Below are positions 1 through 5,676 of a DNA stretch of 5,676 nt, piece after piece. Source of the stretch: Nitrospinae bacterium CG11_big_fil_rev_8_21_14_0_20_56_8. GTDB lineage: Bacteria; Nitrospinota; Nitrospinia; Nitrospinales; VA-1. The position numbers and the translations under genes are program-made. The notes under the pieces were generated by a model, which searched no databases, had not been told where the DNA came from, and saw nothing but the letters and a program-made list of their open reading frames with translations. The stretch is from contig PCWF01000239.1 in NCBI GenBank assembly GCA_002796165.1, forward strand, positions 738 through 6,413, read 5' to 3'. The first letter of the stretch is position 1. Each line of letters opens with the position of its first letter.

Positions 1-1593
1 CTGTATGCCTGGACCACCTGGCTTCTGGCCCGGCGCATCATGCCCCAGTCTGCCTGGGTGGTCCTGTTCCTGATGGTCCTTCCCTCCTCTACGGTTTTGA
101 ACAACGCCACCAGTTATATCAGTTTCCCCTTCATCAGTTTCCTCGGCAACCTCGGTTTCCTCCTGTTCATCCGGGCCTGGGAACGGGAAACCGGGCGGGA
201 ATGGACCTTGTTTTTTCTGGGCCTGGTTCTGGGGCTCGCCATCTACTCTTATACGTATACCATTTTGCACTTTACCACGATTTTTGTCCTGTTTGTGCTG
301 GCCCAACCGAATTGGGAAGTGTGGCGGGGACGGATTTCCAGGGCCACGTTGAAGGGTTACCTGGCCCATCGGGCGTCCCGCCGGGAAAAGATCGCCGCCC
401 TCCTTGACCTGGTGCTGGCGTTGTTTCTCGCGGGGATCCTGTTCGCGTATGTTTTCGGCGGATTTGGCCTGGATATCGCGGGACATACGATTTTGCAGAT
501 CAACAAACTTTACCAGCCCATTTACCAGATGGCCGTCCTGCTCCTGATTCGGGTTCTGGTTTACAATAAGGATCTCGTTTCCAAAGGGCGGGCGTTGAAA
601 CTCGCCGTGGGTGCGATTCAAGCGCAAACGCGCCGGCGATTCGCGTGCGCCCTTTCCGGATTCGTCCTGGGGATCTCCCCGCGCATCGCCAGCATCCTCA
701 CCGGGGAGACGCGAAGGGGCGGGCAGGGGATGGACATGGACCTCGACCCCTTCCGGGTGGTCCGGCATACCTGGCAACTGCTGACCCAAAGTCTCCCCGA
801 GGTGTTGGGGGTGAGAAAAATCCTTGTGGAATCGCTGGGGACGGTTTTCGAATCCCCGGAAACGATTCTCGTTTACACGCTCAATCTGGTGGTGCTGACC
901 CTGGTCCTGATGAGCGGGGTGGTGTTTTTGTGGGGAAGCCGAGGGTCGTTCAAGCGGCTCATAACGGTGCGGACCCTGGAATTCCAACCCATTCACTTGT
1001 TCCTGGTGTTTCCCCTGGCGGTGTTCGGGGCCAACATCATCACCATGAACGGTCCGCTGGTGCGTTACCTGTTCCCGGTTTTCGGGGCGCTCATGGTTTG
1101 GACGGCGTTATTTCTGGACCAGGTGCGCCGGAAGTCGGTTCCCCTTTTTGTCATCCTCCTGATGGCCTGGGCGGGGTGCCACCTGGAGGGTTATGCCCGA
1201 TTTTATAACGAGGCGGGGATGATGAAAGGCTTCGACCTGGTGGAAATTCCCGAACCTTTGTGGGACGTCATCGGGTTCTGCCGCGATCGAAAGATCCCGA
1301 CAGCTTACGGGGACCTGGCTCTTTCGCACAAAGCCACCTTCCTCGCTAACGGAAACCCGTTGGTAAGCGAATACACCCGCTCCGCCAAGGGAGTCGTCCA
1401 AAAAAGTAAAAGTGACCGGATCCCCCGTTTTGCCCTGATCACCCCCGAAGGGGAAGACCGCAAGGTGTTCCATGCTTTTCTTGAGGAAAACGGGGTGGGG
1501 TTCCGGGAACGGCGGTTCGGGGTATACGAGGTTCTTTGGGACTTTCAGGGGGACCGGGCAGTGATTGAAAAACTTCGCTCATTGATTCCCTGA
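1..1593 (+). CDS. GT-C/GT39-like membrane glycosyltransferase, 5'-truncated
   Basis: The reading frame is open from base 1 (LYAWTTWLLARRI precedes the first ATG at 40), so the true start lies upstream and 530 codons are visible. Nine or ten hydrophobic segments run from about nt 50 to 1190, including LFFLGLVLGLAIYSYTYTIL, ALFLAGILFAYVFGG and LVVLTLVLMSGVVFLWG. A soluble tail of about 120 residues follows. The late motif RYLFPVFGALMVW, then the tail segment YGDLALSHKATFLANG, resemble GT39/ArnT-like proteins with an extracytoplasmic C-terminal domain. Such enzymes transfer a sugar from a polyprenyl-phosphate donor on the outer face of the inner membrane. The acidic catalytic residues of GT-C enzymes sit in the first external loop, which is outside the window, so activity cannot be judged. 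The ATG at 40 falls within a run of hydrophobic sequence and is not a credible start. The gene lies 88 bp before the amidotransferase, on the same strand. The membrane-protein call is firm; the family call is by resemblance only. Confidence 0.7.
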   Translation: MYAWTTWLLARRIMPQSAWVVLFLMVLPSSTVLNNATSYISFPFISFLGNLGFLLFIRAWERETGREWTLFFLGLVLGLAIYSYTYTILHFTTIFVLFVLAQPNWEVWRGRISRATLKGYLAHRASRREKIAALLDLVLALFLAGILFAYVFGGFGLDIAGHTILQINKLYQPIYQMAVLLLIRVLVYNKDLVSKGRALKLAVGAIQAQTRRRFACALSGFVLGISPRIASILTGETRRGGQGMDMDLDPFRVVRHTWQLLTQSLPEVLGVRKILVESLGTVFESPETILVYTLNLVVLTLVLMSGVVFLWGSRGSFKRLITVRTLEFQPIHLFLVFPLAVFGANIITMNGPLVRYLFPVFGALMVWTALFLDQVRRKSVPLFVILLMAWAGCHLEGYARFYNEAGMMKGFDLVEIPEPLWDVIGFCRDRKIPTAYGDLALSHKATFLANGNPLVSEYTRSAKGVVQKSKSDRIPRFALITPEGEDRKVFHAFLEENGVGFRERRFGVYEVLWDFQGDRAVIEKLRSLIP

Positions 1594-1595
1594 AA

Positions 1596-1604
1596 TGTTA
1601 AAAT
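1596..1604 (+). promoter_or_regulatory. possible extended -10 promoter element
   Basis: TGTTAAAAT, immediately after the stop codon of the membrane glycosyltransferase, fits an extended -10 (TGnTAtAAT-like) pattern. No -35 hexamer is present at usual spacing. It would place a transcription start about 70 bp before the amidotransferase TTG. A similar TGTTAAATT lies upstream of the gene at 4855. Weak evidence; the amidotransferase may simply be read through from upstream. Confidence 0.25.
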
Positions 1605-1668
1605 GGGCCGTCTAAGATCCATGCGCTGACTTCCTGCCTCATCTTCCGCAAGTTATCAGAATTTTATC

Positions 1669-1674
1669 GAGGAA
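1669..1674 (+). promoter_or_regulatory. ribosome binding site deciding a TTG start
   Basis: GAGGAA lies 7 nt before the TTG at 1682. No ATG or GTG occurs in this frame between the upstream in-frame stop (TAA, 1613-1615) and 1682. This strong Shine-Dalgarno match is the main reason for accepting the TTG as start. Confidence 0.65.
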
Positions 1675-1681
1675 AACTTTT

Positions 1682-2950
1682 TTGGACCGGTTTGCTCAAA
1701 ACGAAGAGAACATTCTTTCCCCGGCATCTCCCTCCGCCGGGCGGAAAGTGGAGTTGCCGACGGCCGGGAATTTGGGGAAGGAACTGCCCTCGGCGGGCGC
1801 AAACGTTCAAACCTGCACGCGGTGTTGCATCAATTCGACGGTGGCGGGGGTGAAGTTCGACGCCCGCGGCGAGTGCAATTTCTGCACGATGCACGACGAG
1901 CTCGAACGCGCCTATCCCATCGACGAGCCGGGAACGGGAGCGTTCGGCGCGGCCATCGAGAAGATCAAGGCGGACGGGAGGGGGAAAAAATACGACTGCG
2001 TTCTTGGCGTGAGCGGCGGACGGGATTCTTCTTACACCCTCTGGCTCCTCAAGCAGCAGGGCCTGCGCCCGCTGGCGGTGCATTTCAACGACGGTTTCGG
2101 CAACCCCGTGGCAGGCAAGAACATGACCCGTGCGGCCCAGGCCCTGAAGGTCGACCTGCGCACCATCACCTCGGACTGGCGGGAATCGAAGGACCTGCGT
2201 ATCGCCTTCCTCAGGGCTTCCACCCCGGATTTCGGGATGCCCACCGACCTGGGCATTGCCGCCGCGCTTTACGCCGTTGCCACCAAGGAAAATCTCCATT
2301 ATGTGGTCATCGGCCAGTCGTTTCGCACCGAGGGCATCTGCCCGCTCGAATGGCTCTACTTTGAAGGCAAGTATCTAAAAGAGGTGCACCGCCGGTTCGG
2401 CAAGGTGCCATTGCGCCCCTGGAAGCCGGAAGATCCGGGCTTCAACCTGGGGATCCCCGAGTTTTGTTACTATGCCTTCATCCGCCGGATTAAAACGTTT
2501 CTGCCCCTGTATCATCTGCGGTACGTCCGCGATGAGGTGGACGATCTGCTGATCCGCGAACTGGGCTGGGTGTACCCCGGGGCGCATTATTACGACGACC
2601 TCTACCAGAGCCTGATGACTTACATCCTGCGCGTCAAATTCGGGATCGACCGCCGGATATTCAACTATGCCGCTCTGGTCCGTTCGGGCCAAATGAACCG
2701 GGAGGAGGCGATCGGGCGGGTCCGCGAGGTTTACGTGATCGAGGATCCCAAGGTCATCCAGCTCTGCATCAAGCGTTTGGGCCTGACCCAGGAGGAGTTC
2801 AACGAAATCATCGCCCTGCCTCCGAAGACGTTCCACGATTACCCCACCAACTATGCCTGGCTTCGGCGATTCAAGTTCGTTGTCCGCATGATGGCGAACC
2901 TTCAGATCGTTCCCAAATCGACTTACATGAAGTACTTTGATTTTTGCTGA
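1682..2950 (+). CDS. N-acetyl sugar amidotransferase (WbpG/WbuX-type)
   Basis: This 422-residue protein matches the N-acetyl sugar amidotransferase family, which is related to P. aeruginosa WbpG and WbuX-type proteins. Visible features from the TTG start: a variable N-terminal stretch (1-44); four cysteines in two CxxC pairs (C45/C48 and C65/C68) around the family-typical VKFDARGECNFC; then the ATP-pyrophosphatase loop VSGGRDSSYT (110-119) followed by VHFNDGFGNP. The family's later landmarks include GQSFRTEGICPLEW and, near the end, RSGQMNREEAIG. Family members adenylate an acetamido group on a nucleotide sugar and let ammonia attack it, giving an acetamidino sugar; they act in the cytoplasm. 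In WbpG systems ammonia comes from HisH/HisF-like partners. None is visible here, and a nitrilase-family gene follows directly. The N-terminal extension of about 40 residues is longer than I expect for the family. The exact sugar substrate cannot be read from the sequence. Confidence 0.88.
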   Translation: MDRFAQNEENILSPASPSAGRKVELPTAGNLGKELPSAGANVQTCTRCCINSTVAGVKFDARGECNFCTMHDELERAYPIDEPGTGAFGAAIEKIKADGRGKKYDCVLGVSGGRDSSYTLWLLKQQGLRPLAVHFNDGFGNPVAGKNMTRAAQALKVDLRTITSDWRESKDLRIAFLRASTPDFGMPTDLGIAAALYAVATKENLHYVVIGQSFRTEGICPLEWLYFEGKYLKEVHRRFGKVPLRPWKPEDPGFNLGIPEFCYYAFIRRIKTFLPLYHLRYVRDEVDDLLIRELGWVYPGAHYYDDLYQSLMTYILRVKFGIDRRIFNYAALVRSGQMNREEAIGRVREVYVIEDPKVIQLCIKRLGLTQEEFNEIIALPPKTFHDYPTNYAWLRRFKFVVRMMANLQIVPKSTYMKYFDFC

Positions 2951-2953
2951 GGA
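2949..2953 (+). promoter_or_regulatory. ribosome binding site overlapping the upstream stop codon
   Basis: GAGGA overlaps the TGA stop (2948-2950) of the amidotransferase and lies 4 nt before the ATG at 2958. The overlap implies translational coupling. It favours ATG 2958 over the TTG at 2937, which has no such site, and over the ATG at 2973, which is too far away. Confidence 0.6.
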
Positions 2954-2957
2954 TGGC

Positions 2958-3794
2958 ATGACGCGAACCACCATGAAGATCGGCATGGGCCAGTTACTGG
3001 TCGAGGGCGGGGAACCGGAGCGCAATCTGGAACGGGCGGGGGAGATGGTCGTCGACGCCGCCGGGCAGGGATGCGACCTGGTGCTTCTGCCGGAAGCCCT
3101 GGACCTCGCCTGGACGCATCCCAGCGCCAAAACCGAATCACAGCCGATTCCCGGTCCTTACAGCGACGTGCTCTGCGCCCTGGCCCGGGACAACAAGGTT
3201 TACATCTGCGCGGGACTGACTGAAAAAGACGGCAAGCGCGTCTACAACGCCGCGGTCCTGATCGACGATCGCGGGGAGATCCTTCTCAAATACCGCAAGA
3301 TCAACGTGCTCAAGGTTGCGCAGGATATTTATTCCATCGGCCGGTCCCTGGCGGTGGTGGAGACCCCTTTCGGCATTATCGGGGTCAATATTTGTTCGGA
3401 TAATTATTTCGACGCGCTGGAAATCGGCCACACGCTCGCGCGTATGGGGGCGCAGATCATTTTGTCTCCCTCCTCGTGGACGGTCGATTATTCGCTGACC
3501 GAGGAGCAGGTGCCCTATGGGGAAAAATGGCTCAAACCCTACCAGTCTCTTGCACGGCTTCACGATCTGGTCGTGGTGAGCGCCACCGCGGTGGGGGTGA
3601 TTGTGGGGGGGGTGTATGAGGGCAAGAAAATGGTGGGGTGCTCCCTCGCGGTCGACAAGAACGGGATCATCGGCGAAGGAAAGTATAATGAATTTGCCGG
3701 CCAATTGGTCTGCGTCGAGGTGCGGATCCCGCCCCCCCATCCGCTGGGAACCTGCATCGGCGATTACCTGAAGGCCATGGGGCACTACAAATAA
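2958..3794 (+). CDS. Carbon-nitrogen hydrolase (nitrilase superfamily)
   Basis: The product is 278 residues, the normal length for a single nitrilase-fold domain, and has no signal peptide. The Glu-Lys-Cys triad is clear: E46 in LVLLPEALDL, K114 in LKYRKINVL, and C146 in IGVNICSDNYF, followed by ILSPSSW. Such enzymes hydrolyse amides or nitriles through a thioester on the cysteine; the substrate cannot be told from the motifs. Other nitrilase enzymes carry an auxiliary glutamate between the Lys and Cys. No Glu occurs here between K114 and E135, so that residue is either displaced or absent. The gene follows the sugar amidotransferase by 7 bp with a coupled ribosome binding site, so the two proteins probably work together. 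One option is that it hydrolyses glutamine and supplies ammonia to that enzyme; another is that it hydrolyses an amide on a related sugar. Runs of G8 (3605-3612) and C7 (3732-3738) lie inside the gene, and the frame is intact through both. A longer start at TTG 2937 would overlap gene 2 by 14 bp. Confidence 0.88.
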   Translation: MTRTTMKIGMGQLLVEGGEPERNLERAGEMVVDAAGQGCDLVLLPEALDLAWTHPSAKTESQPIPGPYSDVLCALARDNKVYICAGLTEKDGKRVYNAAVLIDDRGEILLKYRKINVLKVAQDIYSIGRSLAVVETPFGIIGVNICSDNYFDALEIGHTLARMGAQIILSPSSWTVDYSLTEEQVPYGEKWLKPYQSLARLHDLVVVSATAVGVIVGGVYEGKKMVGCSLAVDKNGIIGEGKYNEFAGQLVCVEVRIPPPHPLGTCIGDYLKAMGHYK

Positions 3795-3824
3795 TTTCCC
3801 GGTCTTCCCGGCAGGGTCCCGGGG

Positions 3825-4589
3825 CTATCCCTGTTTCAGTTTATTCCCGTCCGGTTTGAAGATCCGCGACCGTTTGATACCGGCCTTTTGCAACAAAAAC
3901 TCCAGGGTGGTTCTCAGCACGCCGCATCCATACACCACGCTTCGGCGGAAGTTGATGGAGGAGGCTTCCTCGAAATACTTGGTCGGGCAACTGATCTCGC
4001 CGATCCGGAAACCGAAATACAGGGCCTGGACGATCATCTCGTTGTCGAACACGAAATCGTCCGAGTTTTCTTCCAGCGGAAGCGTTTCCAGGACCTTCCG
4101 GTGGAAGGCGCGGAATCCGGTGTGGTACTCCGACAACTTGGCGCCGAGGAGCAGGTTCTGGGCGAGGGTGAGGACCCGGTTCGCGAAATATTTATAAACG
4201 GGCATCCCGCCGCTCAGGACGTTGCCCCCGATGATCCGGGAACCCAGGACCATGTCGTATTCCCCCGAGGCCACCATCGACGCCAGGGCGGTAACCAGCC
4301 GGGGAGAATACTGGTAGTCGGGATGCACCATGATGACGATATCGGCTCCTCTATTCAACGCTTCCCGGTAACAGGTCTTCTGGTTGCCCCCGTACCCCAG
4401 GTTTTTCTCGTGGGTGATGGTTTTGAGTCCCAGGTTGCGTGAAATACGGGACGTGTCGTCATGGGAGTGGTCGTCCACGAGGATCACCTCGTCGACGTAA
4501 TCGTGAGGAAGCTCGTGATAGGTTCTTTCGAGGGTTTTCGCGGCGTTGTAGGCCGGAAGAACGACGATGATTTTATTTCCTAAAAGCAT
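3825..4589 (-). CDS. GT2 glycosyltransferase, DPM1-like (soluble)
   Basis: This 254-residue protein has a GT-A fold of the GT2 family, close to dolichyl/polyprenyl-phosphate sugar synthases. The N-terminal strand reads KIIVVLPAYNAAKTL (6-20), followed by the nucleotide-binding VILVDDHSHDDT (35-46, D39/D40) and NLGYGGNQKTCYREAL. At the position of the usual DxD metal motif it reads MVHPDYQYSP (87-96). Next come LGSRIIGGN and EYHTGFRAFHRKVL, with EIFCP-like EISCPTKYFEEASSINF near the end. No membrane helix is present, so it should act as a cytoplasmic, membrane-associated enzyme, probably moving a sugar from a nucleotide donor to a polyprenyl phosphate. The frame could extend to a GTG at 4709, but ATG 4589 is chosen because a good promoter (4656-4684) lies between the two and the conserved fold starts right after it. 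The ribosome binding site is weak (GGGA, 6 nt upstream). It converges on the nitrilase gene with a 30 bp gap. Donor and acceptor are not determined. Confidence 0.87.
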   Translation of the reverse strand: MLLGNKIIVVLPAYNAAKTLERTYHELPHDYVDEVILVDDHSHDDTSRISRNLGLKTITHEKNLGYGGNQKTCYREALNRGADIVIMVHPDYQYSPRLVTALASMVASGEYDMVLGSRIIGGNVLSGGMPVYKYFANRVLTLAQNLLLGAKLSEYHTGFRAFHRKVLETLPLEENSDDFVFDNEMIVQALYFGFRIGEISCPTKYFEEASSINFRRSVVYGCGVLRTTLEFLLQKAGIKRSRIFKPDGNKLKQG

Positions 4590-4655
4590 ACGGGATCCCG
4601 GCTCAAGCGGGACGCATTCCTTTCTCTTGCCCTTGGGCGAAAGTGATGGGGCCCA

Positions 4656-4684
4656 ATTATAAGCAAAGTTTCCCGAAATCGCAA
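4656..4684 (-). promoter_or_regulatory. sigma70-type promoter for the leftward GT2 gene
   Basis: Read on the minus strand: -35 TTGCGA (4684-4679, four of six consensus matches), a 17-bp spacer, and -10 TATAAT (4661-4656, a perfect match). Transcription would begin near 4649, leaving a leader of about 60 nt before ATG 4589. This is the best promoter in the window, and it argues against the longer reading frame that begins at 4709. The inverted repeat TCGC-AAA-GCGA overlaps the -35, a possible but unproven operator. Confidence 0.6.
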
Positions 4685-4713
4685 AGCGAGCTGGCCTCCG
4701 CCCGGCCACTTTT

Positions 4714-4744
4714 TTGCGGATTCTTACCGAAAAAACTGTTAAAT
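4714..4744 (+). promoter_or_regulatory. weak candidate promoter for the rightward GT2 gene
   Basis: TTGCGG (4714-4719) is followed after 19 bp by TTAAAT (4739-4744), preceded by TG in TGTTAAATT. Spacing is long and both hexamers are imperfect. It would sit back to back with the leftward promoter, with the two -35 elements about 30 bp apart. A rightward promoter is needed somewhere here because the gene upstream runs the other way. Confidence 0.3.
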
Positions 4745-4854
4745 TAGCCCCTGCCGAACGTATTGCGAATCAATGAATGGCGTGGCGCCGTTTCCCTTCC
4801 CGATCCGCGAACCGTCCATCGTGGAAAGATTGTAATTTCGACCCGATATCTCTC

Positions 4855-5676
4855 ATGCCTCAGGAACTCCGTTCAGTTTCTTTTATCGTTCCCTGCTTGA
4901 ATGAGGAAGCGAACCTCCCTCCGTTTGTGGAGTGTGTCGAAGAGATTCGCAAGAGCGACCCGGCCACCGAATATCACATCATTTTTGTCAATGACGGGTC
5001 GACCGACAACACGCTCGAGGTGGTGCGGCGTTTAAGCCGTGAGAGGCCGCATGTTTATTATGTGTCCCTGACACGGAACTTCGGGTCCCACCTTGCGCTA
5101 CAGGCCGGGGTGGATATATGCCAGACCGATGCGGCCGTGTTCGTCGCGGTCGACCTTCAAAACGATCCCCGCCTGGTGTTCGAAATGCTGGGCTATGCCC
5201 GGGAGGGGGCGGAAATCGTGATCGGCCGCCGCCGCGAGAAAAAGGCGGGATGGCTCACCCGCGCCCTGGCTTCCGGATTTTACTTTCTGTTCAACCTGGT
5301 GGGGGACGTGAAACTGCCTCCCGGGGGAACCGATTTTGTCCTGATCGGCCGGATGGCGATCGAATTTCTGCAAAAGAACCGGGAGCATCATGTCAATATT
5401 TTCATGCTCCTGCTGTGGCCGGGTTTCACCTCCAAAACGTTCGAGTATGCCGGGCAGAAGAGGCGAATGGGGCGGTCGAAGTGGACCCTCATCAAGCGGG
5501 TGCGGCTGGCGATGGATTCCTTTTTCGGTTTTTCCACCGGCCCTCTGCGCTTGATTACTCTGATCGGGTCCCTTCTCGCTTCGGGAAGTTTTCTTTATAT
5601 GTTGTACATTGTCATCGAGACGCTCATTCTGGGAACCCCCGTTCCCGGTTTCCCCACCCTGGTGACGATCGTCAGT
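4855..5676 (+). CDS. GT2 glycosyltransferase, GtrB/DPM1-like with membrane tail, 3'-truncated
   Basis: ATG 4855 opens a frame of 274 codons that runs to the window end without a stop, so the C-terminus is missing. The N-terminal half is a GT2 domain: VSFIVPCLNEEANLP (8-22), IIFVNDGSTDNTLEVV (42-57), SLTRNFGSHLALQAG (71-85), and the DxD-region VAVDLQNDP (97-105), then IVIGRRREK. KRRMGRSKW (202-210) matches the RxxGxSKY-type motif seen before the membrane part of GtrB-like enzymes. A hydrophobic helix follows (about 233-259, ITLIGSLLASGSFLYMLYIV). A second helix would be expected just beyond the window. Enzymes of this kind make undecaprenyl-phosphate-linked sugars at the inner membrane for transfer on the outer face by a GT-C enzyme. 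No good Shine-Dalgarno sequence precedes the ATG, but the conserved domain begins within ten residues, so the start is likely right. The donor sugar is not determined. Confidence 0.88.
   Translation, partial: MPQELRSVSFIVPCLNEEANLPPFVECVEEIRKSDPATEYHIIFVNDGSTDNTLEVVRRLSRERPHVYYVSLTRNFGSHLALQAGVDICQTDAAVFVAVDLQNDPRLVFEMLGYAREGAEIVIGRRREKKAGWLTRALASGFYFLFNLVGDVKLPPGGTDFVLIGRMAIEFLQKNREHHVNIFMLLLWPGFTSKTFEYAGQKRRMGRSKWTLIKRVRLAMDSFFGFSTGPLRLITLIGSLLASGSFLYMLYIVIETLILGTPVPGFPTLVTIVS

Larger units (their letters stand above)
4590..4854. other. divergent intergenic region between two GT2 genes
   Basis: These 265 bp separate the leftward GT2 (start 4589) from the rightward GT2 (start 4855). The stretch holds a good leftward promoter, a weaker rightward candidate, a BamHI-containing 10-bp palindrome CGGGATCCCG at 4591-4600 just before the leftward start, and a small inverted repeat TCGC-AAA-GCGA (4679-4689) over the leftward -35. 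I see no credible coding sequence and no RNA gene. It is more AT-rich around 4650-4745 than the flanking genes, as expected for promoters. Confidence 0.7.

Noticed and set aside
645..1208. 187-codon rightward open frame inside the membrane glycosyltransferase
   Set aside because: It is frame-shifted relative to a coherent multi-helix membrane protein, and its Pro/Gly/His-rich translation is typical of an out-of-frame shadow.
2375..3785. Leftward open frames of 251 and 215 codons over the amidotransferase and nitrilase
   Set aside because: They are antisense to two genes with intact catalytic motifs, and their translations look like codon-bias shadows without domains.
3795..3850. Possible bidirectional terminator between the convergent genes
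   Set aside because: CAGGG (3812-3816) can pair with CCCTG (3829-3833), and CCCGG/CCGGG pairs exist nearby. However, the stem is short, the loop is long and no clean T-tract follows on either strand.
3888..4442. 184-codon rightward open frame
   Set aside because: It lies antisense to the clear GT2 gene at 3825-4589, has low-complexity composition rich in Val, Gln, His and Gly, and shows no recognisable motif.
4603..4617. Five-codon upstream mini-frame (ATG CGT CCC GCT TGA, minus strand) in the leader of the leftward GT2
   Set aside because: The AAGGA before it is too close to the ATG for normal initiation, and nothing suggests a leader-peptide function.
4590..4709. N-terminal extension of the leftward GT2 to a GTG at 4709
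   Set aside because: A strong TATAAT promoter with correct -35 spacing lies inside this stretch, and the 40 extra residues do not resemble a GT2 N-terminus.
5098..5391. 97-codon leftward open frame
   Set aside because: It is antisense to the GT2 domain of the gene starting at 4855, whose conserved motifs are continuous across the region.

Overview
The window is a bacterial chromosome segment with moderately high GC (high fifties by eye). It carries five protein genes, all consistent with building and modifying a cell-surface glycan such as O-antigen, capsule, or a glycolipid or glycoprotein decoration. I cannot name the taxon. Undecaprenyl-type GT2 enzymes, a GT-C membrane transferase and a WbpG/WbuX-type amidotransferase together suggest a Gram-negative or related environmental bacterium. 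There are no rRNA or tRNA genes, insertion sequences, CRISPR arrays or long repeats.

Layout: (1) Positions 1-1593 (+) hold the 3' part of a polytopic membrane protein resembling GT-C/GT39 (ArnT-like) glycosyltransferases. Its 5' end lies outside the window. (2) Positions 1682-2950 (+) encode an N-acetyl sugar amidotransferase with a two-CxxC cysteine cluster and an ATP-pyrophosphatase SGGxDS loop, starting at TTG behind a good ribosome binding site. (3) Positions 2958-3794 (+) encode a nitrilase-superfamily carbon-nitrogen hydrolase with a Glu-Lys-Cys triad. Its ribosome binding site overlaps the stop codon of gene 2, so the two are almost certainly co-translated. (4) Positions 3825-4589 (-) encode a soluble DPM1-like GT2 glycosyltransferase, convergent with gene 3. 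(5) Positions 4590-4854 are a divergent intergenic region with a good sigma70-type promoter reading leftward. (6) Positions 4855-5676 (+) hold the 5' part of a second GT2, of the GtrB/DPM1 type with C-terminal membrane helices, cut off by the window end. It is open to the window edge with no stop codon.

Working model (inference): one or both GT2 enzymes make polyprenyl-phosphate-linked sugars on the cytoplasmic face. A GT-C enzyme such as gene 1 would use such donors on the outer face. Genes 2 and 3 modify a nucleotide-activated N-acetylated sugar, most likely converting an acetamido to an acetamidino group. In the characterised WbpG system, ammonia comes from HisH/HisF-type partners. Here the adjacent gene is instead a nitrilase-fold amidase. 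This suggests a non-canonical ammonia supply, analogous to glutamine-dependent NAD synthetase, where a nitrilase domain feeds an ATP-pyrophosphatase domain. That pairing is the most interesting point in the window.
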